A stretch of DNA of 64,000 nt, from NCBI GenBank assembly GCA_021793235.1, contig JAJYTD010000013.1:1-64000 (forward strand), given 5' to 3'. Within the stretch, counting starts at the first letter, position 1. Every line of letters starts with the position of its first letter. The position numbers and the translations under genes are program-made. Below, piece after piece: positions 51,426-59,981 of this stretch. A model generated the notes under the pieces. It was not told the origin of the DNA, did not search any database, and was given only the letters and a program-made list of their open reading frames with translations. Source of the stretch: Actinomycetes bacterium. Its GTDB lineage: Bacteria; Actinomycetota; Actinomycetes; Streptosporangiales; Streptosporangiaceae.

Positions 51426-51927
51426 TGACTTCTCTTTCTCCGTCAGAGGAATTGGCTCAACTTCAGGTGCAGCCCTATTGACTTCAGGCCCCCACCTTTG
51501 CCCCATTTGAGCACACAAATCATTAGTTTGACAAATTTTCACGGACCCCGGAACCCCTCTCACGATCGGCGTACCACCAAGGGATTCCACCCCCACAGAG
51601 CTTTTATCCTGGTATGCACCGAGAAAGCACCGCAGTATCCAGCCAGGTACACACGCCACCACACAGAAAATACGAACCATCCACACACATACTCATATTC
51701 ACGAACCCAAACAGCGCACCGCAAGGGGCTCATGCAACCACCACAGTGGAATCCGAATATTTTTCCATTCACTTCATGTTCATATAAACCGAGCAGTACA
51801 CGGATCTATAAGGGCACTTCCGCGCAATGAATACGAAGTTTCTCGCACACCATTTCACGTCCATAGGGAGCCAAGCCGCCATTCGGATGGCGACGCGTGG
51901 ACGGCCTCCCCTTTTCCGCTGGCCCGC
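51426..51927. promoter_or_regulatory. AT-rich intergenic region
   Basis: Some 500 bp, clearly AT-rich (roughly 50% GC) between 51480 and 51850, without convincing genes. For the leftward DUF6355 gene a TTGTCA at ~51530 could be a -35 with a loosely spaced TA-rich -10. Low GC here may reflect regulatory or acquired DNA. Confidence 0.4.
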
Positions 51928-52992
51928 TCAGCGGCGCAGGCGCAGTTCGAGCACGCAACCGTCACCGGCCGGTCCTGGTGAACGCACGGTGAGGTCGCCG
52001 CCGTGGGCCAGCGCGATCTGACGGGCGATCGGCAGTCCGAGCCCCGTGCCGTGCGTACCCCGCCGACCGCTCCAGAAGCGCTCGAAGATGCGGTCCCGCT
52101 CGCTGTCGGCGATGCCGGGACCGTGATCGGTCACCATGACCCGCGCTGCGGACTCGGTGACCGCGATGTCGATCCGCACCGTTGAGCCGTCCGGCGCGTA
52201 GCGGACCGCGTTGTCGACGAGGTTGGCGACCGCGCGCCGTACGGTGGGCTCGTCAAGCGAGCACGCGGCGGTCGGCGGAGCGGCCACCGCCACATCGATC
52301 TCACGCTGCGCGGCGAGCACCCGCACCCCCTCGGCGACACCGCGGACGATGGCCACCAGGTCGGCGGGCCGCCGGTCGATCGTACGTGCCCGCCCTCGGG
52401 CGTCCACGAGCAGCTCGTCAATGGTCGCCCGCAACCGCGCGGCCGCCGCCTTCGAGCGTTCGAGCCCCTGTCGGTAGACCTCTGCGGTCGGGGCCGGATG
52501 CGCGAGGACCACGTCGGCGTTGGCCGCCAACACCGCCAAGGGGGTGCGCAGCTCGTGGCTCGTCTCCTCGATCAGCCTCCGTTGTGTCTCGGCGGAGCGC
52601 TCCAGGCGGTCGAGCATCGCGTCGAAACTCGCCGCGAGCGACACGACCTCTGTTGGGCCGCGGCCGAGCCTGATACGCCGACCGAGATCCGACGCCTCGA
52701 TGTCCTCGGCGACCGCCCGCACCCGTTCGATCGGACGCACGGCCCTTCCGGCCCACCCCCAGGCCAGCCCGGCGGCGACCGGGCCGAGGGCGACGACCGT
52801 CCAGGTCACCCACTGCGACCGGCGGCGGGATACCTCCTCGTGAACATCGGCACCTCCCGTCCTGCCGACCTCGACCGTGGTGTTCTCTTCGGTCACGATG
52901 GTCACCGCGAGCAGGAGGAGCACCGGTGCATAGATCGCGACGAATCCGAGCGCGGCGAGCTGTACCCGCAGCGACCGCCACGCCCGTCTCAC
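51928..52992 (-). CDS. Sensor histidine kinase
   Basis: 354 aa. Two membrane helices at ~10-30 and ~62-82 enclose a very short (~30-residue) outer loop. HAMP: GRAVRPIERVRAVAEDIEAS. H-box ETSHELRTPLAVLA; N-box NLVDNAVRYAPDG; G1 VTDHGPGIADSERDRIF; G2 THGTGLGLPIARQI. Its start overlaps the response regulator's stop by 4 bp. A small sensor loop suggests membrane stress sensing. Confidence 0.9.
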   Translation of the reverse strand: MRRAWRSLRVQLAALGFVAIYAPVLLLLAVTIVTEENTTVEVGRTGGADVHEEVSRRRSQWVTWTVVALGPVAAGLAWGWAGRAVRPIERVRAVAEDIEASDLGRRIRLGRGPTEVVSLAASFDAMLDRLERSAETQRRLIEETSHELRTPLAVLAANADVVLAHPAPTAEVYRQGLERSKAAAARLRATIDELLVDARGRARTIDRRPADLVAIVRGVAEGVRVLAAQREIDVAVAAPPTAACSLDEPTVRRAVANLVDNAVRYAPDGSTVRIDIAVTESAARVMVTDHGPGIADSERDRIFERFWSGRRGTHGTGLGLPIARQIALAHGGDLTVRSPGPAGDGCVLELRLRR

Positions 52993-53660
52993 GGCCCCTC
53001 CTGCAGCCGGTAGCCGACGCTCGGGATGGTGGCGATCGGCGGCGGATCACCGAGCTTGCGGCGCAGCCGACTGAGGATCACCCGCACTGACGACGTGAAC
53101 GGGTCGGCGTTGGCGTCCCACACGTGTTCCAGCAGGTCCTCGGCCGACAGCACAGCACCGGGGTGGTGCATGAAGTAGCGCAGCAGCGAGAACTCGCGCG
53201 GAGTGAGATCGAGTTCGGCATCTGCGCGCCACGCCCGGTGCGCGGCGAGGTCGATCCTGAGCTCACCGACCCGCAGTACCCTCCCGTGTTCGTCACCGCG
53301 CCGCCCCAGCGCCCGCAGCCGGGCGAGCAGCTCCTCGAAGTCGAACGGCTTGACGACATAGTCGTCCGCGCCGGCGTCCAGTCCTGCCACCCGGTCGGCG
53401 ACGGCGTCCCGGGCGGTCAGCACGAGCAACCGCCGCGGCCGACGCAGGGACGGGTCCTCTGCGAGACGCCGCACCAGGCCGAATCCATCGCGGTCTGGCA
53501 GGCCGAGGTCGATGCACGCGACATCGTAGTCGGTGGTTCGGAGCAGCTCCTCAGCCTCGGCGTAGGTTCGGACGGCGTCGACCGCGTAGGCCGCGTTGCG
53601 GAGGCCGAGTGCGAGGATCTCCGCAAGGTCGGTGTCGTCCTCCAGCAGCAGGATGCGCAT
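52989..53660 (-). CDS. OmpR-family response regulator
   Basis: 223 aa. Receiver: MRILLLEDDTDLAEILALGL with phospho-acceptor Asp51 in DVACIDLGLPDRDGFGL and the Lys in YVVKPFDFEELLARLRAL. The C-terminal winged helix reads LTPREFSLLRYFMHHPGAVL, SSVRVILSRLRRKLGDPPPI. Partner of the following kinase. The serine-hydrolase lipoprotein ends 27 bp upstream on the same strand, so the three may be co-transcribed. Confidence 0.92.
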   Translation of the reverse strand: MRILLLEDDTDLAEILALGLRNAAYAVDAVRTYAEAEELLRTTDYDVACIDLGLPDRDGFGLVRRLAEDPSLRRPRRLLVLTARDAVADRVAGLDAGADDYVVKPFDFEELLARLRALGRRGDEHGRVLRVGELRIDLAAHRAWRADAELDLTPREFSLLRYFMHHPGAVLSAEDLLEHVWDANADPFTSSVRVILSRLRRKLGDPPPIATIPSVGYRLQEGP

Positions 53661-53687
53661 GGGTCAAGTCTCGCAGCGGGACGCCGG

Positions 53688-55379
53688 TCAATCCGTCGAC
53701 CGGGCCTTGGCGGAGCCGTTCGGCCCGGTGACGGTCATGTGGCCGTCGCGGAAGTCCACCGTCACATCGGGTCCGGTACCGGTGGGGTCGGCCGGACGGT
53801 AGCCGCCGCTGGGGGAAGGAACGAGCTGGAGTGTGGGGGGCTCTGCCGGGCCGTGGACCGCCGCGATACCGCCGTGCTCGTCGAGCGCGTACCAGAGGGT
53901 CGTCGACTCCGCGCCTGTTGTGAGGGTGACGTAGGTGTGCAGCTCGCCGTCCTCGGCGATGGTGCCGATGGGCTCGATAGCGTCGATCGGCCCGAGGTCG
54001 GCTTCCAGGAGTTCGCGTTCCTCCCGCCCCTCCTTGGTCTTCCCCGCGAGCAGCGCCAGCACGCGGTCCTGGTGGTCGGTGACATCGCCGGCCGTGAAGC
54101 CGCCCGCGGGTGGGAACAGGGCCGCGACGGCACCCGCCCCGTGTGCGGCGACCGCCAGCCCGCCCTCGTCGGCGGTCACCACAAAGGAGTCCCCCGTCTC
54201 AAGCTCATACGTTCCGGCGTCCTTTGCCAGCTCGTCCGGGTCGACGTCGCCGGCCGGCTCCTCAGGGGGCGGTATCGGCTCGTCGGCGGCAAGCGCCGCG
54301 CCCACCGCCCGCAGCAGGTCCTCGGCCGTCACATCAGGGGTGTTCGACGCTATCGCGATGACCCGCTCGCTGTCGGGGAGCCAGGCCAGGGCGGTGGTGT
54401 GGCCGATGTCGCCACCACCGCCCGTGGTCACCAGGACCGGCTCACCGTAGGCCGAGGCGTCGAGCCGCATCCACCCCGGTGTCTCCGCCCCGCCGTCACC
54501 GAGGTCGAAACCGGGGCTGCTGAGCGTCTCCACTGCCTCCGGCGACACGATCTCTCCGGTGAACAGGGCGTGTGTCCAGGCTGCCAGGTCCCGTACCGTC
54601 ATGGCGAGATCGCCGTTGCCGCTGAGCGCCCAGTGCGGCCCGTGGAAATCACCCGTCTCGGCGGCCGCCGTCCCGTCCTTGTCGTAGCCGACGGCGCGCG
54701 GTCCCGGCGCGGCCGGGTCGCCGTCCCAGAAGCCGCCGGCCGCCTCACCGTCAGGGAGCGGCAGGACCTCAGCCGCCATATGGTCCCGGTAGCTTCCCGT
54801 CACCTCGTCGATGACGAGCGCCAGCAGCGTGTAGCCGGCGTTGGAGTACAGGTAGTCGGTGCCTGGCTCGAACTCCTGCTCCAACCCGCTGATCGCCGTC
54901 AGGGCGGCAGCGCGTTCGAGGGGCTCGTGGTCGCTGCCGTGCGCACCGGTCAGTCCGCTGGTGTGCAGCAGGAGTTGTTCGATGGTCGCCTCGGCCGCCG
55001 GGCCGCCGAGTTCCGGAAGGATCTCGCCGGCCTGGTCGTCGAGTGCCAGTTCACCGTCGTCGACGAGGCCGAGGACGGCTGCCGCGGTGAACGCTTTGGC
55101 GACCGACCCGATGCTGAACACGGTCTTTGCCGTGTTCGGCGTTTCGGTGGCCGTGTCCGCCCATCCATAGCCGGCCAGGCAGTCGAACTCGCCTTCGGCC
55201 GAGATGGCGATCGAACCGCTGAAGCCGGCCTCTCCCCACGGGCGGAACCCGTCCTCGAGTCCGGGATCGCACTCCAGCACAGTGGCGGGTGGTTCCGCCG
55301 GCAGGGACGGGGCGGCGGTGCACGCCGTCACCAGACTCGGCCCCACCACCAGTACTGCGAGAGCTCTGCGCACGTTCAT
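53688..55379 (-). CDS. Beta-lactamase-family serine hydrolase, lipoprotein
   Basis: 563 aa from ATG 55377-55379. A lipobox LVTAC places the lipidated Cys at residue 20. Class C-like motifs: SVAK (Ser92, Lys95), YSN (178-180) and TTGGGGDIGH in the place of the KTG/HxG box. A C-terminal beta-rich domain (~390-563) looks like those of esterase EstB-type or D-aminopeptidase proteins. It sits outside the cell at the membrane and probably acts on cell-wall or D-amino-acid peptides. The downstream two-component genes might respond to it. Confidence 0.85.
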   Translation of the reverse strand: MNVRRALAVLVVGPSLVTACTAAPSLPAEPPATVLECDPGLEDGFRPWGEAGFSGSIAISAEGEFDCLAGYGWADTATETPNTAKTVFSIGSVAKAFTAAAVLGLVDDGELALDDQAGEILPELGGPAAEATIEQLLLHTSGLTGAHGSDHEPLERAAALTAISGLEQEFEPGTDYLYSNAGYTLLALVIDEVTGSYRDHMAAEVLPLPDGEAAGGFWDGDPAAPGPRAVGYDKDGTAAAETGDFHGPHWALSGNGDLAMTVRDLAAWTHALFTGEIVSPEAVETLSSPGFDLGDGGAETPGWMRLDASAYGEPVLVTTGGGGDIGHTTALAWLPDSERVIAIASNTPDVTAEDLLRAVGAALAADEPIPPPEEPAGDVDPDELAKDAGTYELETGDSFVVTADEGGLAVAAHGAGAVAALFPPAGGFTAGDVTDHQDRVLALLAGKTKEGREERELLEADLGPIDAIEPIGTIAEDGELHTYVTLTTGAESTTLWYALDEHGGIAAVHGPAEPPTLQLVPSPSGGYRPADPTGTGPDVTVDFRDGHMTVTGPNGSAKARSTD

Positions 55380-55444
55380 GGGGCGAACGTAGAAAACCCG
55401 CTGTGAACCAGGTGTGAACAGGGTCGCCGGCGATCGCTCCCCAA

Positions 55445-55620
55445 AGCGGCCGCACGGGCGTCCCCGCCGCCGACGCTGCTCCCTCCGCTGCTGCCGGAGG
55501 AGTTCGCGGATCTGACGGCGGGATCCAGGTCCTTGCCCCAGCACCGCAGGTGGTCCTCATCGTCCAGATAGATCCTGTCCGCGATGTCGGGGACCCTCGC
55601 GGGCATGTTCTGGCGTGGGC
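55445..55620 (-). pseudogene. Duplicate of the DUF2207 gene's 3' end
   Basis: The minus strand reads RVPDIADRIYLDDEDHLRCW, then LDPAVRSANSSGSSGGSSVG. The C-terminus of the DUF2207 protein at 60592 reads RVPDIADRIYLNDEDYLRRW, then LNPAVRSANSSGSSGGGSVG. The DNA is ~90% alike over ~160 bp in the same orientation. No start, so not a gene. With the intact copy it brackets the iron operon as direct repeats. Confidence 0.85.
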
Positions 55621-55659
55621 CGGGGTGCCCTGGGCAAAGCGCCGCTACTCGGCAGGGTC

Positions 55660-55707
55660 GGACCATGGAACCTTGCCGTGATCACTCACGGTAGGTTTCC
55701 ACGGTCC
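55660..55707. terminator. Imperfect 22-bp hairpin after the iron operon (dispersed element copy 2)
   Basis: GGACCATGGAACCTTGCCGT pairs with ACGGTAGGTTTCCACGGTCC around GATCACTC; only a few mismatches. It lies 23 bp past the stop of the last operon gene (minus strand). It is related in sequence to 45429-45472 read in the other direction. Confidence 0.65.
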
Positions 55708-55729
55708 GCCCCCGCTACTGGAGGGGGGA

Positions 55730-56422
55730 TCACCCGCGGGCGGTGTTCGGCGTTGAGGTGCCGTGATCGGGTGCGTCGGGGGACGCATCGGCGGCAAGCC
55801 ATTCGACCGCACCGCGCAAGAGCAGGCTCGCGCCCGGCATGAAGCGGCTGCCGTGGTGGTAGACGGGGTCCATCGTGGTCACCGCGAGCACCCCCGCGGT
55901 GGTCTGGCGGTCCACGGCCAGCAGTGCTCCGGCGGACCACTCGGGTCCCTGGTCCCGATGTTCGGTGAGGATGGCTGCGTGCGGGGGCGTGTGGAGAACC
56001 CCGTGGAAGTGCCAGCGCTGGGCTCGTGGGGTGAGGTACTGCTGTAGCGGGTCAGAGGAGTCGTTGATGACGATCCCCGGGTCCTCGCCGCTGACCCACC
56101 ACCAGAAGTTGGTCGCGGTCGGGGTGAGGGTGAATCCTGGCACGGCCTCCAGGCTGTTCTCCCCACTCAGGAAGACAGTCCCGCCGCGCCGGGCCACATC
56201 GACGCAGGCGGGGCCCGCACTGGCCCACAGTCGAGGGTGCAGCCGGTCGGCTACCAGGAGCCGTTCGACACCGTCGAGGCTCTCCCGCCCTTCCAGCAGA
56301 TCGGGCAGGTACACGGGCCGGATCGGGTATCCCTCGCTGAGTAGATCCTCGATGCTCGCAAGCTGGTAGAAGGCGCCGTCGTGCAGGAAGGCGACTTCGC
56401 GTCTGTTGAAGCTCTCGGTCAT
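55730..56422 (-). CDS. Conserved unknown, class I amidotransferase/ThuA-like fold, last gene of iron operon
   Basis: 230 aa from ATG 56420-56422, overlapping the previous stop by 4 bp (ATGA). An alpha-beta start VAFLHDGAFYQLASIEDLLS, then LLVADRLHPRLWASAGPACV, DVARRGGTVFLSGENS recalls the flavodoxin-like core of ThuA/class I glutamine amidotransferase relatives. A Trp-rich stretch (FWWWVSGED) and His-rich segments (WHFHGVLHTPPHAAILTEHR) follow, possible metal or siderophore contacts. It lacks the GCxG nucleophile elbow of true amidotransferases. Distantly similar to the neighbouring 188-aa protein, as if the two form a pair. Function unknown. Confidence 0.6.
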   Translation of the reverse strand: MTESFNRREVAFLHDGAFYQLASIEDLLSEGYPIRPVYLPDLLEGRESLDGVERLLVADRLHPRLWASAGPACVDVARRGGTVFLSGENSLEAVPGFTLTPTATNFWWWVSGEDPGIVINDSSDPLQQYLTPRAQRWHFHGVLHTPPHAAILTEHRDQGPEWSAGALLAVDRQTTAGVLAVTTMDPVYHHGSRFMPGASLLLRGAVEWLAADASPDAPDHGTSTPNTARG

Positions 56423-56985
56423 ACCCAGTCCTCCGTTCCCCAGCGCAACAACTGTGGCAGGATGCGTTCTGCGGAATTGCCTTCGGCGCGGTATCCCCAC
56501 AGGTCGTTGCCGCCGTGCAGCAGCACCCGACCGCCGTTTCTGCGCAGCTCCACGTCCACCGCGGCGTCGTGGACGCGATTGATGACCACAGAGCCGGCCG
56601 GTAGTTCGGGGTAGCCGCCGCGGCCGTAGAAGCCGGAGACGCCCCGCCGGGAGGAGATGTCGCGCGGGTCCACGCCTTCCCACACCGGGTGCGGGGTCAC
56701 CGGGGTTACCCCGAGATCCGTCTGAGAGGTGCTGGCGGCCACCCGCCACATGGGGGCGCCGGTGAAGATCGGCCGCACAATGTGGCCGCATACGACAAGC
56801 GTGCCGCCTCGGGCGAGGAACCCGTCGATGACATCGCGGTTGCGGTCCAGGTGGATCTGGTCGGTGTGCATGCCGATGAGCAGCAGTCGGCACTCCGGTT
56901 CCAGTCCGGCCAGGTCGTAGACGTCCCGCTGCCGGACGTCGGAACGCAGGGACACCGGTTCGCCTGCGGTGAGTAGTGTGATCAT
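56419..56985 (-). CDS. Conserved unknown, ThuA/amidotransferase-like fold, fourth gene of iron operon
   Basis: 188 aa from ATG 56983-56985, which overlaps the ATPase stop (ATGA). The core reads CRLLLIGMHTDQIHLDRNRD, VIDGFLARGGTLVVCGHIVR, a beta-alpha-beta layout like that of its 230-aa neighbour (VERLLVADRLHPRL, CVDVARRGGTVFLSGE). A late block reads RRNGGRVLLHGGNDLWGYRA. Three His residues and no active-site Cys are visible. Strict coupling to the ABC ATPase implies a function in handling the imported metal chelate; inferred only. Confidence 0.6.
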   Translation of the reverse strand: MITLLTAGEPVSLRSDVRQRDVYDLAGLEPECRLLLIGMHTDQIHLDRNRDVIDGFLARGGTLVVCGHIVRPIFTGAPMWRVAASTSQTDLGVTPVTPHPVWEGVDPRDISSRRGVSGFYGRGGYPELPAGSVVINRVHDAAVDVELRRNGGRVLLHGGNDLWGYRAEGNSAERILPQLLRWGTEDWV

Positions 56986-57722
56986 GCTTCGTAGTGGGGT
57001 GCCACGAGAGTCCGGGTCCCCCCTCCTTCCGAGACGAGGTGGGTGCTGACGGGCAAGGCGAATAGTTCGCTGAGTTGGTCGCCGCACAGCAGGTCACGCG
57101 CGTCGCCGATCACCACGCGGTCGGCATGCATCAGGACCGCTTGGTCGGCCAGCCAGGCGGCATGGTCGGGATGGTGCGTGCTCATCAGCACCGCATAGCC
57201 GTCCGCGGCGAGCTCCCGGCAGATTCGCAGCAGCGCCCCTTGGTTGCGGAGGTCCAAGGCGGCCGCCGGTTCGTCCAACAGCAGGGTGCGGTACCCGGAG
57301 CACAGTGCGCGGGCCAGCAGCACCAGCTGTCGTTCTCCGCCGGAAAGGGTGGGAAAGGACCGGTCGGAGAGATGACGCAGGCCTACCCGGTCCAGGGCCT
57401 CCTCGGCCTTGTCGATATCGCGGCGGCGCGGTTGGGAGAAGAGGCTGATCGCGCGGGCACGCCCCATGAGCACCATTTCACGTACCGAGAAGTCGAAGGA
57501 TCCGGGTGTTGTTTGCGGCACGTAGGCCGCGGGCTCATCGTGATGCACGGTGCCTTCCGTCGGTTGCAGGAGCCCGAGGAGGCACCGCAGCAACGTGGTC
57601 TTGCCGCGCCCGTTCGGTCCCATCACACAGGTCACCGCGCCGGCGGCCACGGTGAGGTCGACGCCGCGGAACAGCCAGTCGCCCCCGCGGTACCGGAATC
57701 CGAGCCCTTGGGTCTCAAGCAC
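56982..57722 (-). CDS. Iron-siderophore ABC transporter ATPase
   Basis: 246 aa from GTG 57720-57722, overlapping the permease stop by 8 bp. Walker A GPNGRGKTTLLRC, Q-loop AYVPQTTPGS, signature LSGGERQLVLLARALC, Walker B TLLLDEPAAALD, His-switch STHHPDHAAWLA. FecE/FhuC-type, and shorter than usual (~260-280 aa). Confidence 0.9.
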   Translation of the reverse strand: MLETQGLGFRYRGGDWLFRGVDLTVAAGAVTCVMGPNGRGKTTLLRCLLGLLQPTEGTVHHDEPAAYVPQTTPGSFDFSVREMVLMGRARAISLFSQPRRRDIDKAEEALDRVGLRHLSDRSFPTLSGGERQLVLLARALCSGYRTLLLDEPAAALDLRNQGALLRICRELAADGYAVLMSTHHPDHAAWLADQAVLMHADRVVIGDARDLLCGDQLSELFALPVSTHLVSEGGGTRTLVAPHYEA

Positions 57723-58815
57723 CTGACCACAACCTCGTCTTATTGGTGTGCAGCAAAAGGAAGAACACGGGTGCGCCGATGAGAGCCGTGAGCGCGCCGA
57801 GGGGGATCTCCCCGGCCGTGATCGTCCGGGCGAGGGTGTCGATGATCAACAGATAGGTTCCCCCGAGCAGCGCCGCGGTGGGAATGAGCACGCGGTGGTC
57901 CGAACCGACCAGTAACCGGGCCGCATGCGGGATCACCAGTCCGATCCAGCCGATGACACCGGAGACTGCGACTGCTCCCGCCACCATGAGTGCGGTCGCG
58001 GCGAGCACCCCCCAGCGCATGGCCGCGATCGGCACCCCGAGGCTGCGCGCTTCCTCGTCCTGCAGGGTGAGCAGGTTCAGCCGCCACCGCAGCGGCACGA
58101 TGACGAGCAGCCCAATGGCGGTGGTCAGGGCGACCATGCCGGTGGAGGGCCATCCGGCCGACGCAAGGGACCCCATCAGCCAGAAGACGATGCTGGGCAG
58201 GCTGTCGTAGGGGTCGGCCAGGTAGGTCGCGATGGACACCAGCGCGGAGAAGAACGCGCCGACGATCACTCCTGAAAGGACAACGGTGAGTGCACCACCA
58301 CCGTGCCGTTGGGAGAACGCCCAGACCAGGACGATCACAGCGATACCGCCTGCGAGGGCTGAGGAGATGAGCAGGGTGGAGGACCACCCCAGAGCGATGG
58401 CGAGCACGCCGCCGAAAGAAGCGCCCGAAGAGACGCCGAGGATCTGCGGGTTGACCAAGGGGTTGCGGAATGCCGCCTGCATGGCCGCACCCGAGACGGC
58501 CAGACAGGCGCCGATGAGCACGGCCGAGGCCACCCGCGGTCCGCGGACGAGCTGCACCACACGCTCGTCGGAGGTGCTCCAATCCCCCGCGAACACACCG
58601 CCGAGGCCCGGGATGGACGCGCCGAGGATTTCGGCGACCTGGCGAACGCCGACGCTATAGCGCCCCAGGGCAAGGCACAGGACAACCGTTCCCGCCAGCA
58701 GCGCCGCAAGGATGAGGAGGACCACCGCGCCGCGGGACCAGCGCATGGTGGGGAAAGGCTCCCCGGCCGGGCCCTCCTGCCGCGGCCGGGTGCTCTTACT
58801 CGGTGAAAGCGTCAT
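57715..58815 (-). CDS. FecCD-family iron-siderophore permease
   Basis: 366 aa from ATG 58813-58815, overlapping the end of the binding-protein gene by 20 bp. About ten helices. Hallmarks: VRGPRVASAVLIGACLAVSG, AAMQAAFRNPLVNPQILGVS, SGASFGGVLAI and the late VSGVIGWIGLVIPHAARLLV (coupling loop). A single permease gene, so it should act as a homodimer. Confidence 0.92.
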   Translation of the reverse strand: MTLSPSKSTRPRQEGPAGEPFPTMRWSRGAVVLLILAALLAGTVVLCLALGRYSVGVRQVAEILGASIPGLGGVFAGDWSTSDERVVQLVRGPRVASAVLIGACLAVSGAAMQAAFRNPLVNPQILGVSSGASFGGVLAIALGWSSTLLISSALAGGIAVIVLVWAFSQRHGGGALTVVLSGVIVGAFFSALVSIATYLADPYDSLPSIVFWLMGSLASAGWPSTGMVALTTAIGLLVIVPLRWRLNLLTLQDEEARSLGVPIAAMRWGVLAATALMVAGAVAVSGVIGWIGLVIPHAARLLVGSDHRVLIPTAALLGGTYLLIIDTLARTITAGEIPLGALTALIGAPVFFLLLHTNKTRLWSGA

Positions 58816-59932
58816 AGCCCTGAGAATCCGCGTTCTCGCTCGACCACAGGATCTCGTCCACCTGCTCGGCGGTCGGGACCTGCCCATAGAGGTATTCCGC
58901 GGAGGACTCGATGCGCGGCCGCAATGGGTCCAGGTCCGCGTCGGGATGGGCGATCTGGGCGAGCCAGTGCCACATCAGGTTCGACTCCTGATTGGGCGGA
59001 TCCCAGCGGTATCCCCCCAGCGGAACACGGTAGACACGCTTGTCGCGCACCGCGGACACGTCCTGCCACAGTTCATCGGCGTAGATATCCTCCGGCATGG
59101 TGGTGTCGAAGTTGCTGAGCAGCACGATCTCCGGATCCCGATCCAGGATCTGCTCGATCCCGACCTCCTCGGCGCTACCGGTCAATTCAGCCGCGGCGTT
59201 CTCAGCGCCGACAAGGTCGATAGAGAAGTCCATGTAGGACTCCGTGCCACTCGCGATGTATCCGCCGCTGGACTGGTTCAGGTAGAGAATGCTCGGGGAC
59301 TCCTCCTCCTGAGCGACAGCATTGCCTATCATGTCCAGGTCGTCCTGGTGCTTCTGAATGATCTCCTCGGCTCGGTCGTCCTTACCGAGAATGGCCCCGA
59401 AGATCTCGATCCAGGTCTCCAGGTCCTCCTGGCTGCCATAGCTCAGCCCGATGACCGGGATTCCCGCGTCCTCCAACGGGCCGGTGATCTGCTCCGAGCG
59501 GTCTCCCCACTGGATGACGACGTCCGGGTCGGCTGCCAGGATGCTTTCCACGTTGGGAACGAAGTCGGTGCCGGCCACGTCGGCGGGGATGTCGGCTGCT
59601 TCGGGATAGAACTCACCCAGCACCCCCTCAGTGATGGCGTCCAGCGACGCCGGGTTCATGCCGACCAGGTGGTCGACGCCCCCGTCGACCGCCACGAACA
59701 TCGACGCGGCCGGCATCGGGATGGTCACCACACGTTCCACCGGACCATCGAACTCCAGCGTCACGCCACGCTGGTCGGTCACTGTGATCTTCTCGGCATC
59801 GGCGGACACCGCCGCGTCCTCAGCAGCCGAACACGAGGTGACCAAAGCGGCGGCTGTCGCAACCGCGGCGATACGGGCAGCCCGTTGCGGGACAGCCCTC
59901 CCGCGCCCGGCAAGAAAGGTAAGCCTATCCAT
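58796..59932 (-). CDS. Iron-siderophore ABC transporter substrate-binding lipoprotein
   Basis: 378 aa from ATG 59930-59932. Lipobox ALVTSC with Cys34. FecB/FhuD fold: VERVVTIPMPAASMFVAVDG in lobe 1, VESILAADPDVVIQW, the long backbone helix near GKDDRAEEIIQKHQDDLDMI, then lobe 2 with IEQILDRDPEIVLLSN. Strongly acidic. First gene of the five-gene operon. An iron-box match lies just upstream, and a second overlaps codons 2-6. Confidence 0.92.
   Translation of the reverse strand: MDRLTFLAGRGRAVPQRAARIAAVATAAALVTSCSAAEDAAVSADAEKITVTDQRGVTLEFDGPVERVVTIPMPAASMFVAVDGGVDHLVGMNPASLDAITEGVLGEFYPEAADIPADVAGTDFVPNVESILAADPDVVIQWGDRSEQITGPLEDAGIPVIGLSYGSQEDLETWIEIFGAILGKDDRAEEIIQKHQDDLDMIGNAVAQEEESPSILYLNQSSGGYIASGTESYMDFSIDLVGAENAAAELTGSAEEVGIEQILDRDPEIVLLSNFDTTMPEDIYADELWQDVSAVRDKRVYRVPLGGYRWDPPNQESNLMWHWLAQIAHPDADLDPLRPRIESSAEYLYGQVPTAEQVDEILWSSENADSQGYDAFTE
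59916..59930. promoter_or_regulatory. Second iron-box-like site overlapping the start of the operon
   Basis: GGATAGGCTTACCTT on the minus strand matches 11 of 13 core positions of the DtxR/IdeR/DmdR box (GTTAGSCTAACCT). It covers codons 2-6 of the binding protein, so a bound repressor would block elongation or initiation. Confidence 0.5.
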
Positions 59933-59938
59933 AATCAG

Positions 59939-59957
59939 GGAAGGCTAGCCTAACTGT
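59939..59957. promoter_or_regulatory. Iron box (DtxR/IdeR/DmdR type)
   Basis: The minus strand contains GTTAGGCTAGCCT, matching 12 of 13 positions of the consensus core GTTAGSCTAACCT. It lies 7-25 bp upstream of the binding-protein start. About 25 bp (just over two helical turns) from the second site, as in other double IdeR boxes. It predicts repression by iron. Confidence 0.75.
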
Positions 59958-59981
59958 TTTCTTGTGGGTAGATGGCGAAGA

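Noticed and set aside
51498-51830. Plus-strand 110-codon frame in the AT-rich region
   Set aside because: Thr/His/Pro/Ser-rich, no ribosome site, no codon bias; looks like chance.
53124-55406. 760-codon plus-strand frame over the serine hydrolase and response regulator
   Set aside because: Shadow frame; the minus-strand genes have clear motifs and overlaps.
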